From Thiotrichales bacterium (GTDB lineage Bacteria; Pseudomonadota; Gammaproteobacteria; Thiomicrospirales; Thiomicrospiraceae): 64,000 nt of DNA. Both the position numbers and the translations under genes were made by a program. Location: contig JAFGUG010000045.1 in NCBI GenBank assembly GCA_016938655.1, positions 1 to 64,000 on the forward strand. Reading direction: 5' to 3'. The notes beneath the pieces are model-generated. The model made no database searches, was not told the DNA's origin, and saw only the letters and a program-made list of their open reading frames with translations. This document shows, one piece after another, positions 52,631-62,650 of this stretch. Within the stretch, counting starts at the first letter, position 1; every line of letters begins with the position of its first letter.

Positions 52631-54862
52631 ATGATTATTCAAGTCGCCGTCCCCGGCCCCTTTTTAACGCCGTTAGATTATTTGTATGATTTAACCGAAG
52701 GCCCCAAGCCTGTCTTGGGTGGACGGGTGCGCATCCCTTTTCGTAATAAAGAGCGGATTGGTTTGGTTATGAACCTGCCAGAACAGTCTGATTACGACCC
52801 TAAAAAAATCAAAACCGTGATAGACGTGCTCGATGCCGAACCGTTATTTAATCAAACTCACTTAAAGTTTATTGAGTGGGCGGCACAGTATTATCACGAA
52901 CCTATTGGCGAAGTGGTTCAGGCTGCGTTGCCTAAAAAGCTGCGTGCCGGTGAAGCGGTTGAGGTGGAAGGTCTGCCCGCTTGGAAGCTTTCGGCAAGTG
53001 GGAAAAAAGTGACACCTAACGATCTGCCTAAAAACGCCAAACATCAAATTGCGTTATATAACCTCCTTAAACAGGCCTCTGAACCACTCAGTGTCAGTCA
53101 GCTTAATGGCCAGCTTGAAAGTTGGCGTGCCAGCCTTAAAAAGTTTATCGAAGCCGGTTGGATTGATGAACACCGTGGGCTTTGTTTGGCCGACACCTAT
53201 CTTGGCGAAGCACCGAATCACACCTTAAATGACGAACAACAGCACGCCGTCGATGCCGTGGCGAGTCTACCAGACAAAACGTTTAAAGCCTTTTTGGTCG
53301 AGGGCGTCACCGGCAGTGGTAAAACCGAAGTCTATTTGGGCATGATTGAACAGGCCATTAAACAGGGCAAGCAAGCCTTGGTGTTGGTGCCCGAAATTGG
53401 TCTAACACCACAAATGGTGTCGCGATTTAACGCCTTTTTGCAAAAGCCAATCGCGACCTTGCACTCGGGGATGAATGACTCAGAACGTTTATGTGCGTGG
53501 CATTTGGTGCGTACAGGGCAAGTTAGCGTGCTTTTAGGAACACGTTCGGCCATTTTTGCACCCTTTAAAAACTTGGGGTTGTGTATTATTGATGAAGAGC
53601 ATGACCTGTCGTTTAAGCAGCAGGAGGGCTTTCGGTATTCGGCTCGTGATTTAATGATTCGACGTGCATTTGATTTAAAAATCCCGGTGGTATTAGGCTC
53701 GGCGACGCCATCACTGGAAACCCTGCACAATGCCAAAGCGGGGCGTTATGGCTATCTGCAACTTAAGTTGCGTGCCGCTAATGCACAAATGCCCTCTATT
53801 AAACTGTTGGATATTCGCGGTGAAAAAGTCCAAGAGGGCGTGACTGCTCCCCTCAAAAACGCCATGCAAAAACACCTAGAAGCCGGCGGCCAAGTGCTGT
53901 TGTTTTTAAATCGTCGTGGGTTTGCACCGGTTTTAATGTGTCACGACTGTGGCTGGCAAGCGCAGTGCCCCAGTTGCGATGCCAACATGACTCTGCATCA
54001 AGCGGCATTCCCAAGTTCTGCCGATACCTTGCGTTGTCATCACTGCGGTCATCAAGCGTTTGCGCCGCAGGCCTGTCCAAGTTGTGAATGTACCGAGTTT
54101 GTGAAAATCGGGCAAGGCACCGAACGTTTAACTGAAACGGTTACCGAATGGTTTCCTAAACACCGAGTTGTCAGAATTGACCGCGATACGACTCGCTTAA
54201 AAGGCAAAATGAAAGAGCTCACCGATTTGGCGCGCAGCGGTGAAGCCGATATTTTAATTGGCACACAGATGTTAGCCAAAGGGCACCATTTTCCCAATGT
54301 GACCTTAGTGGGACTGATCGATATTGACCAAGGGCTGTTTGGCGCCGACTTTAGGGCGCCTGAGCGCATGGCACAACTGGTTTTGCAGGTGGCCGGGCGT
54401 GCCGGGCGGGGTGAAAAAGCCGGGGAAGTGTTGATTCAAACACACCACCCAGACCATCCGATGTTACGGACCTTGGTTTCGCAGGGGTATGATCAATTTG
54501 CGATTGAAGCCCTAAAGGAGCGCAAGTTGGCCTCTTTGCCACCGTTTAAGTACCAAATTATGTTGCGTGCTGAAGCGCATCTTGCGCAAGATGCACGGCA
54601 CTTTTTGAGCGAGCTAAAGCAGGCTTTGCTGCAGATGCAGTCTGAGCAAGGTGCAGATTCAAACGGTCTTGAGATTTGGGGGCCAGTTTCCGCTCCGATG
54701 GAACGCCGTCAAGGCCGTTACCGTTACCAGCTGTTAATTCAATCGGCACAGCGGTCGCAATTGCATAAACTTTGGAACCAAGTGGAGCCGTATGTGTATT
54801 CCAGTCCGCTCGCGCGCAAAGTGCGTTGGAGTATCGATGTGGATCCGCAAGAGATGAACTAG
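52631..54862 (+). CDS. priA: Primosomal protein N' (replication restart helicase)
   Basis: 743 aa, near E. coli PriA (732 aa). It has a DNA-binding N-terminus, Walker A VEGVTGSGKTEVYLG, DEEHD, a helicase C-domain (GTQMLAKGHHFPNVTLVGLID, QVAGRAGRGEKAGEVLIQT) and the paired zinc-binding CxxC sets MCHDCGWQAQCPSC and CHHCGHQ...CPSC. It reloads the replisome at stalled forks. It starts only 111 bp from divergent rcnB-like and runs alone. Confidence 0.97.
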   Translation: MIIQVAVPGPFLTPLDYLYDLTEGPKPVLGGRVRIPFRNKERIGLVMNLPEQSDYDPKKIKTVIDVLDAEPLFNQTHLKFIEWAAQYYHEPIGEVVQAALPKKLRAGEAVEVEGLPAWKLSASGKKVTPNDLPKNAKHQIALYNLLKQASEPLSVSQLNGQLESWRASLKKFIEAGWIDEHRGLCLADTYLGEAPNHTLNDEQQHAVDAVASLPDKTFKAFLVEGVTGSGKTEVYLGMIEQAIKQGKQALVLVPEIGLTPQMVSRFNAFLQKPIATLHSGMNDSERLCAWHLVRTGQVSVLLGTRSAIFAPFKNLGLCIIDEEHDLSFKQQEGFRYSARDLMIRRAFDLKIPVVLGSATPSLETLHNAKAGRYGYLQLKLRAANAQMPSIKLLDIRGEKVQEGVTAPLKNAMQKHLEAGGQVLLFLNRRGFAPVLMCHDCGWQAQCPSCDANMTLHQAAFPSSADTLRCHHCGHQAFAPQACPSCECTEFVKIGQGTERLTETVTEWFPKHRVVRIDRDTTRLKGKMKELTDLARSGEADILIGTQMLAKGHHFPNVTLVGLIDIDQGLFGADFRAPERMAQLVLQVAGRAGRGEKAGEVLIQTHHPDHPMLRTLVSQGYDQFAIEALKERKLASLPPFKYQIMLRAEAHLAQDARHFLSELKQALLQMQSEQGADSNGLEIWGPVSAPMERRQGRYRYQLLIQSAQRSQLHKLWNQVEPYVYSSPLARKVRWSIDVDPQEMN

Positions 54863-54897
54863 GTCAGTTGGTAAACAGCCAATTAAACCGAGCATTG

Positions 54898-54909
54898 AGC
54901 AGGCCTGCT
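54898..54909. repeat. Dispersed palindrome in the priA-SPFH spacer
   Basis: Exact AGCAGGCCTGCT, 36 nt after the priA stop. Confidence 0.8.
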
Positions 54910-55029
54910 GGTCAGATTATCGCCAGCTTTTTGTCAGGTTTGCTACGTAAACTTACGTTATGATGTGATTTTATACATGGCCGTTGATAAGCACGGTTTT
55001 CATTTTTTAGTTGCATAAAAGGATTGGGT

Positions 55030-55944
55030 ATGGAGTTTCTAAGTTTTGTGGGTGTGGTTTCGGCACTGGTCATTATTTACCTATTCTTAGGGGTGAAAAT
55101 TGTGCCACAGGCTGAAAACTGGGTCATTGAACGTTTGGGCAAATATCACCGAACGTTGGGGGCGGGGATTAATTTTATTGTGCCGTTTATCGATCAACGT
55201 CGCTCTAAGTTCAGTACTCAGGAGCAGATTATTGATGTGCCGCGTCAGGCCGTTATCACCAAAGATAACGTCAGTATTCAAATTGATGCCGTGGTGTTTA
55301 TTCGTATTAACGATGCCAAACAAGCAACCTATGAAATTCAAGATTTGAAAATCGCTATTGCCCAATTGGCACAGACTACTTTGCGTGCCGAAATTGGGCG
55401 GATGGAACTGGATGAAACTTTAAGCTCGCGTGCGGATTTAAATGCGGTGTTATTAATTGCGTTGGATGCGGCCAGTTCCACTTGGGGAGCGAAAGTCACG
55501 CGTGTGGAAGTGGCTGATATTTCAGTTCCGCAAGCGGTACAAACCGCCATGGAACTGCAAATGGAAGCCGAGCGTCGAAGACGTGCCACCGAAACCGAAG
55601 CCGAAGGGGATAAAAATGCCCTGATTATGCAGGCGGAAGGTGAACGTCAGCAAGCCTTTAAACAAGCCGAGGCGGTTGAACGTATGGCCGATGCCCACAA
55701 GTATGAAAAAGAGCAGTTGGCCATGGGTGAACAGCGTGCCATGGAAGTGATTAACGAAGCGATGGCGGTGAATCAAAACGCCGCCGGCTTCTTGTTGGCA
55801 AAAGACCGTATTGCGGCATTCTCTAAACTCGCTGCGAGCGATTCTGCAAACAAGGTAGTAGTACCGATTGAAACCTCAGAGATGGTGGGTTCGTTGACCG
55901 CTCTGGTGAGTTTGTTAGGGCAATCCAATACTCCGACTAAATAA
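55030..55944 (+). CDS. SPFH/Band-7 membrane protein (QmcA/paraslipin-like)
   Basis: 304 aa from ATG 55030, with AAGGA upstream (the track starts at TTG 55024). An N-terminal helix SFVGVVSALVIIYLFLGV is followed by an SPFH domain (VPQAENWVIERLGKYHRTLGAGINFIVPFIDQ) and a long coiled coil (MEAERRRRATETEAEGDKNALIMQAEGERQQAFKQAEAVERM). Proteins of this type form membrane microdomain scaffolds. The NfeD partner is 18 nt downstream. Confidence 0.92.
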   Translation: MEFLSFVGVVSALVIIYLFLGVKIVPQAENWVIERLGKYHRTLGAGINFIVPFIDQRRSKFSTQEQIIDVPRQAVITKDNVSIQIDAVVFIRINDAKQATYEIQDLKIAIAQLAQTTLRAEIGRMELDETLSSRADLNAVLLIALDAASSTWGAKVTRVEVADISVPQAVQTAMELQMEAERRRRATETEAEGDKNALIMQAEGERQQAFKQAEAVERMADAHKYEKEQLAMGEQRAMEVINEAMAVNQNAAGFLLAKDRIAAFSKLAASDSANKVVVPIETSEMVGSLTALVSLLGQSNTPTK

Positions 55945-55962
55945 AGAGGCTAAGGCGTTTTA

Positions 55963-56403
55963 ATGGAAAATATTTTACCGATTATTCCCGCTTGGATTAT
56001 GCTCACCATTGGCGTTGCGCTTTTGGGTATTGAGCTGTTAATTGGCTCGTTTATTGTGCTGTTTTTTGGGATTGCTTTTATTGTCGTTGGCGCAACCGGC
56101 TTCTTTTTGAATTGGCCATCGGGCGAGATCCAGTTGTTAGTTACCATTTTGTTGGGCGGCGCTCTGAGCTTTGCTTTACGCCGCGTTTTAATGTCTGGAA
56201 CGGATAAAACAGATATGCCATTAGAGACCATGCAAGGTGGGGATCTTGGTCAGATTGTCGCGTATGGCGGTGCTTTAAGTGTGATGTATAAAGGTACGAC
56301 GTGGACGTTTAGAAGTACCGATGAACAGACTTTGGCAGAAGGGGACGAAGTGTTGGTTGAGAAACTAAAAAACAACGTGGCGTATGTTAAAAAAGTTGAT
56401 TAA
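55963..56403 (+). CDS. NfeD-family short protein
   Basis: 146 aa. Two to three membrane helices (IMLTIGVALLGIELLIG, FIVLFFGIAFIVVGATGFFL, LVTILLGGALSFAL) are followed by a C-terminal OB-fold (GQIVAYGGALSVMYKGTTWTFRSTDEQTLAEGDEVLVEKLKNNVAYVKK). NfeD proteins pair with SPFH proteins, as here. It lies 18 nt downstream of the SPFH gene. Confidence 0.9.
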   Translation: MENILPIIPAWIMLTIGVALLGIELLIGSFIVLFFGIAFIVVGATGFFLNWPSGEIQLLVTILLGGALSFALRRVLMSGTDKTDMPLETMQGGDLGQIVAYGGALSVMYKGTTWTFRSTDEQTLAEGDEVLVEKLKNNVAYVKKVD

Positions 56404-56447
56404 AGCATTTGCCATGTTTGGTGTTTGTTTTTAATTTTTTTAAAGTG

Positions 56448-56459
56448 AGCAGGCCTGTT
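56448..56459. repeat. Near-copy of the dispersed palindrome after nfeD
   Basis: AGCAGGCCTGTT with left flank TAAAGTG; one base differs from the exact 12-mer. Confidence 0.7.
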
Positions 56460-56468
56460 CAATTTTAG

Positions 56469-57722
56469 CTAAGGACTATTGAAGCTTTGCGTGGTTTTAA
56501 CTTCTGAAATGAATTCTTTTAAGTCAATAAGCCATTGCTGTTGATTAGTGGTATAGCTAGCGTGAATTTCAGAGGGAATAATAAGCTGTAATTTACTTTG
56601 TTGCATCTCTTGTGTTTGACTTTCACTGATCGCAGGTTCTAGGGTCACGAGGTGTTTTTTCTCAACCCTACTGCCTTCAGATAAAACCTGCCTCCAGCGG
56701 TCTTTACAGCTTGTTTTTGCGCCAAGTAGCCTAAGATTGGTTGTAGAAAAAACTGAGTCATGGTATTTTTCAAAACTTGGGAATATGAAATCTGGTTTTT
56801 TCTTGTTTTCGGTCGTTTTTTTACTTGAGCCCTGTTCGAATGCAAGTTTGTTTTCGCAAAATATATGGTTCAGGTGCCTTTCAAACGCATGACCGGCACG
56901 GGATTTTCTTCTATTTTGCACGCTTAATGAGTAGTGAATGAATTCATCTACATCATCGCCCGCTGTTCCAAATCCATCTTTTAATTTTTTTGCGACTAAG
57001 TGCTTTTCATAGATACGAAACAGCATCTCTTCTTGGTTCATCCAGCTAAGCAAGCTCTTGTCGGGTTCTTCTATAGGGCAGTATTCGTTTAATGTCTTCC
57101 GAGCATAAAATGAAAAGTCCTGCGTTGAAGGAAATGTTATGCCACCAAAATTTTCGGTTAATTTCTCTAGCCATTCGTCTTCAATGTTAGTAGGTATGTT
57201 CGTTTCTATCCCAAGGTCTTCTAATAAGAACCGAAGGGGCAAGCTAATATTTTCTAGAGTGAGCTCACCGCGCTGGAAGCTATTGGTCACTTGCTCTAGT
57301 CCAAAAAGATTTCTGAGTTGATTTTCATAAGTTGAGCTAGCTGAGGTAAACACCAATATAAGAGTGCCATCCGTAGCTTTTGCGATTAGAAAAAAGTCTT
57401 GTGCAGAGATTCTTTCCGTAACGGCATTATTTTTATAATAAAGACGATATTCTGCGGAACGGTTTTTTTGGTGGTAACGAGTGTCATACCAAGTGACCGT
57501 ATCATATGTAATTTCAACAGCAGAATCATCTTCTAGGTATAGCATCTTGGCTTCAAATGTTAGTACTTCACTCCCAGCAGGCTCGCCTAAGAATTCTTTA
57601 AATCCTACTTTTACTAGCCCACCAATTTCATGCTGATTCGATTTGTATGGGTTAGCATCTACTTCTGATAAGTATTTAGCGGCAACGCCTTCAATGTAAT
57701 TCGAAATAGAATCGCTGAGCAT
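56469..57722 (-). CDS. Type II restriction endonuclease, EcoRII family
   Basis: 417 aa from ATG 57722, which follows the methyltransferase stop by 1 nt (TAAAATG); the track's TTG 57743 overlaps it. EcoRII itself is 404 aa. The C-terminal catalytic domain is clear: RAGHAFERHLNHIF, KKKPDFIFPSFEKYHD and LRLLGAKTSCKDRWRQVL (PD-(D/E)xK core). The N-terminal half is the effector-DNA domain expected of two-site type IIE enzymes. EcoRII cuts CCWGG, so the same or a related specificity is inferred. Codon use is more AT-rich than the neighbours. Confidence 0.9.
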   Translation of the reverse strand: MLSDSISNYIEGVAAKYLSEVDANPYKSNQHEIGGLVKVGFKEFLGEPAGSEVLTFEAKMLYLEDDSAVEITYDTVTWYDTRYHQKNRSAEYRLYYKNNAVTERISAQDFFLIAKATDGTLILVFTSASSTYENQLRNLFGLEQVTNSFQRGELTLENISLPLRFLLEDLGIETNIPTNIEDEWLEKLTENFGGITFPSTQDFSFYARKTLNEYCPIEEPDKSLLSWMNQEEMLFRIYEKHLVAKKLKDGFGTAGDDVDEFIHYSLSVQNRRKSRAGHAFERHLNHIFCENKLAFEQGSSKKTTENKKKPDFIFPSFEKYHDSVFSTTNLRLLGAKTSCKDRWRQVLSEGSRVEKKHLVTLEPAISESQTQEMQQSKLQLIIPSEIHASYTTNQQQWLIDLKEFISEVKTTQSFNSP

Positions 57723-57723
57723 T

Positions 57724-58953
57724 TTAATGACCTTTATTTGCAATGATTATGGGTTTAATTAATTCAGCAACGGCTTTGAAAGCTGGCATTACCACAGAGT
57801 TACCAAACTGTTGGTAAGCGCGCGTATCAGATACAGGGATTATAAAGTTATCACCATAGCCCATTAACCTTGCACACTCTCGAGGCGTTAGTCTCCTAGG
57901 ATTTTTGTGATTGCCTTGCCACACTAATATTTCTGACCCGTCTTTGTGATAACGAGCAGAAAGTGTTCGAGAGACGCTGTTTGGATAAACCAATCCAAAA
58001 CCAAAGCCATTACCTTTCGCTTTATGTTTAGCGGCATAAGCTTGCAAATAAGCCCATAATTTGTCGCTTAATGTGTACTTCTCTAGGATCTTTGTTTGGC
58101 AATGATCAAAGTATTTAGATTTGTCATGTTCTAAGTAGGGCTCTGTCCCATCTGTTTTGTGAAAGATATCGCTCATTGTTCGCTTATTTTTGGACGGTAA
58201 ACTTAAGCGCTCCCATGAAAATTGGGTTTTTTCTTTAAAGCCGATGATTACAATTCTTTCTCTATGTTGTGGCGTCCAGTGCTGACCGTCTATAACTTTA
58301 GAGTGCACTTCATAGCCAAGTTCCTCGGTTAGAGTGCGCATAATTACATCTAAGGTTCTGCCTTTGTCATGTGACTTGAGGTTTTTAACATTCTCCAGAA
58401 CGAATGCTTGTGGTCTTTTTTCTGCGATGATTCGAGCAACATCAAAAAACAATGTGCCTTGTGTTTCGTCGGAAAAGCCATGTGCTCGTCCCATTGAATT
58501 TTTTTTTGAAACGCCCGCTAGTGAGAATGGTTGGCATGGAAACCCTGCTAAGAGCACATCATGGTCTGGTATATCTTTCTCATCAATTTCAGTAATATCA
58601 CCGTTCAAATTGTGTAAATCGTTGTAATTTGCTTGATAGGTTTTTTGAGAGTAAGTGTCCCACTCACTGGTAAAAACGCAATGTCCCCCAATATGCTCAA
58701 ATGCTTGGCGGATTCCACCTATCCCAGCAAATAAATCAATGAACTTGAAGTTGTTTTTTAATGCCGTAGTTTTCTCAAAAGGGAGAAGGATTTGCTCAAG
58801 TCGGTTTGTGATGTAGGGCTTTGGAGCAGACTCTTTTGATAGCCATCTAGTCAGTGTGCTGGGGGACACCTCCAAAGCCTGTGAAAGTTCTTTGGGAGAT
58901 AAGTAGGTATTGGCTTGTTTAAGAAGCTCATAGGCAGGTGTTTGGTTTGGCAT
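57724..58953 (-). CDS. DNA (cytosine-5) methyltransferase (EcoRII/Dcm type)
   Basis: 409 aa. An N-terminal helix-turn-helix ([20 protein letters not shown], ~15-45) precedes the methyltransferase. Motif I is [19 protein letters not shown], motif IV is [14 protein letters not shown] with catalytic Cys140, ENV is at FVLENVKNL, and a target-recognition region precedes [16 protein letters not shown]. It protects the host at the endonuclease site; the N-terminal HTH may also regulate the operon. The pair is likely horizontally acquired. Confidence 0.94.
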   Translation of the reverse strand: MPNQTPAYELLKQANTYLSPKELSQALEVSPSTLTRWLSKESAPKPYITNRLEQILLPFEKTTALKNNFKFIDLFAGIGGIRQAFEHIGGHCVFTSEWDTYSQKTYQANYNDLHNLNGDITEIDEKDIPDHDVLLAGFPCQPFSLAGVSKKNSMGRAHGFSDETQGTLFFDVARIIAEKRPQAFVLENVKNLKSHDKGRTLDVIMRTLTEELGYEVHSKVIDGQHWTPQHRERIVIIGFKEKTQFSWERLSLPSKNKRTMSDIFHKTDGTEPYLEHDKSKYFDHCQTKILEKYTLSDKLWAYLQAYAAKHKAKGNGFGFGLVYPNSVSRTLSARYHKDGSEILVWQGNHKNPRRLTPRECARLMGYGDNFIIPVSDTRAYQQFGNSVVMPAFKAVAELIKPIIIANKGH

Positions 58954-59029
58954 ATTTTTATCTCTGGGAATTTTTAATGCATTTTAAATGATTTATTCCT
59001 AGATTTTGTTATTAAATCGCTTAATGTGC

Positions 59030-59974
59030 TTACTTGAGCTGTTTAGTCTGTTTGGCAAACTCATCGAGTGAGATTTCCACCAGGCCTGCTCGATCTCGAG
59101 CTGGGCCTTTAATGACCTCTTGTGCCGCCCAAGCGTGGCCATGCACCACTTCATAGGTGGCGGGGATTTTACCCTCTGAACGTAAGGTTTCATACGCTTC
59201 TAACATATTATGAAAACGTTGTTTGCCCATTAACCCTTTACTACGATTCAGGCTCGCATTGGTGGCACCAATCGCTTTTAAATCTTTGAGCACGCCCATT
59301 GGCTTGTCGTAAGTAAGGGTGAAGTGTTCAACGTCCATAACCGGCTGACCAAAGCCATTACGAATTAACGCATCGCCAATATCATGCATATCTACAAACT
59401 GATTAACGTGGGCATCCACACCGTCTGTTATCGCCCAAGCTTGTTTTAACTCTTTTAACGTGTCAGGGCCAAAGGTGGTGAACATAATCAACCCTTCTGG
59501 GCGCAGAACGCGTCGAAATTCGGCAAACACGCTGTCTAAATCATCACACCACTGCAACATTAAGTTACTCACTAATAAGTCCACACTGTTATCTGCCAGT
59601 GGCAGGGCGTAGGCGTCGGCATTCAATAAGGTTGCACCATTGTTCTGCCAGATCGATTGCGGTAACCAGTTGAATTTACGCTTTTTTAAACGTTGCTCGG
59701 CGTGTTTTAACATGGCCAGTGAGAGGTCTATGGCGATCACACTGGCCTGTGGATAACGTTGTATGACCTTCTCAGTTAACAGGCCGGTACCTGCACCAAT
59801 GTCGACAATCACTCTGGGGTCAAGGGTGGTCAACGCCAGTCTTTCATCGACGCGTTCGGCGACCGTTTTTTGCAAAATAGCCGCTTCATCATAGGTAGGC
59901 GCCGCATGACTAAAGTGCTGTTTGATATGCGAGCGGTTTACCGGAGGCGTTGAGTGTTTCAGTGGTTCTGACAT
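59030..59974 (-). CDS. bioC: Malonyl-ACP O-methyltransferase
   Basis: 314 aa. SAM-binding VIVDIGAGTGLLTEKVIQRYP and LSLAMLKHAEQRL lead into DLLVSNLMLQWCDDLDSVFAEFRRVL. The C-terminal GMGANxxx-like segment reads KAIGATNASLNRSKGL. It methylates malonyl-ACP to start pimelate synthesis. It lies 15 nt downstream of bioH on the same strand. Confidence 0.93.
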   Translation of the reverse strand: MSEPLKHSTPPVNRSHIKQHFSHAAPTYDEAAILQKTVAERVDERLALTTLDPRVIVDIGAGTGLLTEKVIQRYPQASVIAIDLSLAMLKHAEQRLKKRKFNWLPQSIWQNNGATLLNADAYALPLADNSVDLLVSNLMLQWCDDLDSVFAEFRRVLRPEGLIMFTTFGPDTLKELKQAWAITDGVDAHVNQFVDMHDIGDALIRNGFGQPVMDVEHFTLTYDKPMGVLKDLKAIGATNASLNRSKGLMGKQRFHNMLEAYETLRSEGKIPATYEVVHGHAWAAQEVIKGPARDRAGLVEISLDEFAKQTKQLK

Positions 59975-59989
59975 AGTGATAAAGTTGGC

Positions 59990-60796
59990 TTATTGATTGG
60001 GTTGATTTAAAAAGTTGAGCAGGGCTTGAGCGGTCTGTTCAGGGTGCGAATAAAACGGCATATGTGCGGCACCGTGAATAATCGCAACCTCTGCTTGGGG
60101 CTGTATTGTACTGAATTCTTCTATAAATTCTTTTGGTATCAATGGATCATTTTCACCTAGCAGCCATAAAGAGGGTAAGTGAAGCGCCTTTAAAGCTTGT
60201 CGATTATCCATCTCTTTGAGCAGTTGTAAACCTTGTGCCAAGCTGACGGCTTTGGGGAGGCGGCGTTGTTTCATCTGTGAGATAAACAGTTTCATGAGCT
60301 TACGCGCGCCGTCCGCGCCTTGAATTTGCAGCTTCCAGAAATGAGTTAAGGTGGCCGCGGTGTCTTTGCCCAAGGCTTGAATAAAGTCATTTAATAAGCC
60401 AGGTTGCACCGCCCAATGCCAATCTTTGGCCTGAATAAATTTGGGGGTGGAGGCCAGGCTGGTTAAAGATAGGAGGGTTTCTGGGTTTTGAATGGCAATT
60501 TTTTGTGCGAGTAAACCACCTAAAGACCAACCGACTAAGTGCGTGTTTTTTGGCATGACCGCAACCAACGCATCCACCCATTTTTGTTCCAGTTGGTCGG
60601 CGGTGATTTTGTCATTGATAATTGGACTTTGGCCACAGCCCGGTAGTTCAATTAAGGTAATGCTAAATTGTTCAGCAAAATAGGTTTCTATCCACGCTTT
60701 CCAAACACTGTTTTGTGCACCCCAACCATGAATAAAGGTGAGGTTGGGACCGTGGCCAAATTGTTCAATGTGCAGTTGGGGGCTTTCTAAGTTCAT
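59990..60796 (-). CDS. bioH: Pimeloyl-ACP methyl ester carboxylesterase
   Basis: 268 aa alpha/beta-hydrolase. The nucleophile is Ser91 in HLVGWSLGGLLAQ. The acid and His are in WLLGENDPLIPKEF and HGAAHMPFYSHPE. HGWGAQNSVW is typical of BioH. It removes the methyl ester from pimeloyl-ACP. It is upstream of bioC; on its own 5' side lies the divergently oriented csp gene. Confidence 0.92.
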   Translation of the reverse strand: MNLESPQLHIEQFGHGPNLTFIHGWGAQNSVWKAWIETYFAEQFSITLIELPGCGQSPIINDKITADQLEQKWVDALVAVMPKNTHLVGWSLGGLLAQKIAIQNPETLLSLTSLASTPKFIQAKDWHWAVQPGLLNDFIQALGKDTAATLTHFWKLQIQGADGARKLMKLFISQMKQRRLPKAVSLAQGLQLLKEMDNRQALKALHLPSLWLLGENDPLIPKEFIEEFSTIQPQAEVAIIHGAAHMPFYSHPEQTAQALLNFLNQPNQ

Positions 60797-61038
60797 GTTT
60801 TAATTTAAGTTACCGTTCGTTGAGTGAGGTGGCTTGTTTCATCAACTTATTCTAATCGTTTTGATGTCTATTCTGGGGGAATAGTTGCTGTCACTGTCAT
60901 AAAACATTATTAAACTATCTGCAATCTAGGGTATCTTTTTAAAGATGGCGGTGTTATAGTCAACAAGTGTTACGCCTTTTACTCAAGTTTCTTTGTGTAA
61001 GGGAAGACGTAATGGTTTTGTTATATTTTGAGGTTTAT

Positions 61039-61248
61039 ATGTCAGATTTAGTTACTGGTACCGTTAAATGGTTTAACGATGAAAAAGGTTTTGGTTTTCT
61101 TGCGCAAGAAAGTGGACCAGATGTATTTGTTCACTTCCGTGCAATTAACGGTACAGGACGTCGTTCTTTGGCTGAAGGTCAAGGCGTTACGTTTGAAGTT
61201 GAAGAGGGTGATAAGGGATTACAAGCGGCTAACGTTACTCCGCTATAA
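61039..61248 (+). CDS. Cold-shock protein (CspA family)
   Basis: 69 aa from ATG 61039, with GAGG upstream; the track's 60967 start adds a non-Csp N-terminus. RNA-binding RNP1 KGFGFL and RNP2 VFVHF are intact, in [30 protein letters not shown]. It is an RNA chaperone. The region 60797-61038 before it (242 bp) probably holds a long leader, as in many csp genes. It sits on the opposite strand in the middle of the biotin cluster, with its own terminator. Confidence 0.93.
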   Translation: MSDLVTGTVKWFNDEKGFGFLAQESGPDVFVHFRAINGTGRRSLAEGQGVTFEVEEGDKGLQAANVTPL

Positions 61249-61287
61249 TTTCTTGGGTTAATAGGCTCACGCTTATTGATTCACTCC

Positions 61288-61315
61288 AAAGCAGGCTTCT
61301 AGTCTGCTTTTTTTA
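61288..61315 (+). terminator. Terminator of the cold-shock gene
   Basis: AAAGCAGGCT-TCT-AGTCTGCTTT followed by TTTTA. Confidence 0.85.
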
Positions 61316-61383
61316 TGCCTGTCAAAACGTCTTATCTTTTAAATAACCTTTGTTTTGCTTATTCGCAACGTCTGATTTGGAAT

Positions 61384-62565
61384 TTATGATTGAATTTCAG
61401 TTTGCACAGCGTTGAGTGCGTCTAATAGAGTCTCAATGTGCTCCGAAGTGTGGCCTGCAGATAGGGTCACACGTAGTCGTGCTTGCCCGACAGGAACCGT
61501 GGGTGGACGAATCGCGGTGATCCAAAATCCTTTTTGCTTGAGTGCGTCACTCCATTCAATCGCAGTTTCACTGCTCCCCAAAATAATCGGTTGAATGGCG
61601 GTTTGTGATTCCCACAATTGTAAACCTAACGCTTGAGCCCCTTGTCGGAACTGCTGAATGTGTTGTTGCAACCGTGCTCGTTCGGGTTCGGCTTCAATGA
61701 CTCGTTTGAGTGCTGCACGACTCGCCAGAGCATTTAGTGGTGACATGGCGGTGGTGTAAATGTACGGGCGTGCAAACTGTATTAGGCTTTCAATTAAGGT
61801 TTGACTGCCCGCCACAAATGCGCCTGATGTGCCAAACGCTTTGCCTAAGGTGCCGATGAGAATGGTGTCCGCTGTGGGCTTTACGCCTTGAACATCAAAA
61901 CAGCCTTTTCCTTGTTTACCGAGCATTCCAAATCCGTGGGCATCATCCACCATTAACCAGGCCTGCTGACTTTCCGCAAGATTTAAAATGTTTGAGAGTG
62001 GCGCCATATCGCCATCCATACTAAAAACGCCATCGGTGGTAATCATCGCTTGGCCATGGTTGACTTGGGTTAAGCGACGTTCGAGGGCGGCCATGTCTAA
62101 ATGTGGGTAACGTTTTAAATCGGCTTCGCTGTGCAATGCACCGTCAATCAGCGAGGCGTGATTGAGTTTGTCGGCCAGAATGGTGTCGCCTTTTTGCATC
62201 AGTGTCTGTTGTACCGCCAAGTTGGCCATATAACCGGTGGAAAATAACAACGCGCGTTCGCAACCAAGCCAATCGGCCAGTTCGTCTTCAAGCAGGTGGT
62301 GGTGCAGATGGTGGCCGGTGACTAAGTGCGCAGCCCCCGAACCATAGCTGAGAGTTTTATCTTGCAAACCTTGCATAACGGCCTCACGAATAGCCGCATC
62401 GTTAGCCAAGCCCAGATAGTCATTCGAGCTGAAGTTAATCACCGATAAGCCGTTAATTTGCATCTCTGCTTGTTGAGCAGTAAAGGTCAAAGGGCGTTGG
62501 CGATAGAGGTGTTGGGCGGTGCGTTGTTGCAACAGCGGGTTGAAGCGCGATTCGATGGACATCAT
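61384..62565 (-). CDS. bioF: 8-amino-7-oxononanoate synthase
   Basis: 393 aa, near E. coli BioF (384 aa). The PLP enzyme of the AONS family joins pimeloyl-ACP (or -CoA) and alanine. NFSSNDYLGLANDAAI, YGSGAAHLVTGHHLHHHLLE, DDAHGFGMLGKQGKG and the PLP-lysine block ILIGTLGKAFGTSGAF are present. GAGG precedes two in-frame ATG codons (62565, 62562). It lies 85 nt downstream of bioB, with a palindrome between them. Confidence 0.95.
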   Translation of the reverse strand: MMSIESRFNPLLQQRTAQHLYRQRPLTFTAQQAEMQINGLSVINFSSNDYLGLANDAAIREAVMQGLQDKTLSYGSGAAHLVTGHHLHHHLLEDELADWLGCERALLFSTGYMANLAVQQTLMQKGDTILADKLNHASLIDGALHSEADLKRYPHLDMAALERRLTQVNHGQAMITTDGVFSMDGDMAPLSNILNLAESQQAWLMVDDAHGFGMLGKQGKGCFDVQGVKPTADTILIGTLGKAFGTSGAFVAGSQTLIESLIQFARPYIYTTAMSPLNALASRAALKRVIEAEPERARLQQHIQQFRQGAQALGLQLWESQTAIQPIILGSSETAIEWSDALKQKGFWITAIRPPTVPVGQARLRVTLSAGHTSEHIETLLDALNAVQTEIQS

Positions 62566-62610
62566 TCGACCTCAGGAAACGGAAGAATCGTCAGCAGGCA
62601 AACCTAAAAA

Positions 62611-62625
62611 GTCAGCAGGCCTGCT
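62611..62625. repeat. Dispersed palindrome in the bioB-bioF spacer
   Basis: GTCAGCAGGCCTGCT with left flank AAAAA, matching the directional consensus. A partial copy GTCAGCAGGC lies 20 nt before it. Confidence 0.85.
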
Positions 62626-62650
62626 AAGATTGGGTTAAGCGTGTTTAATA

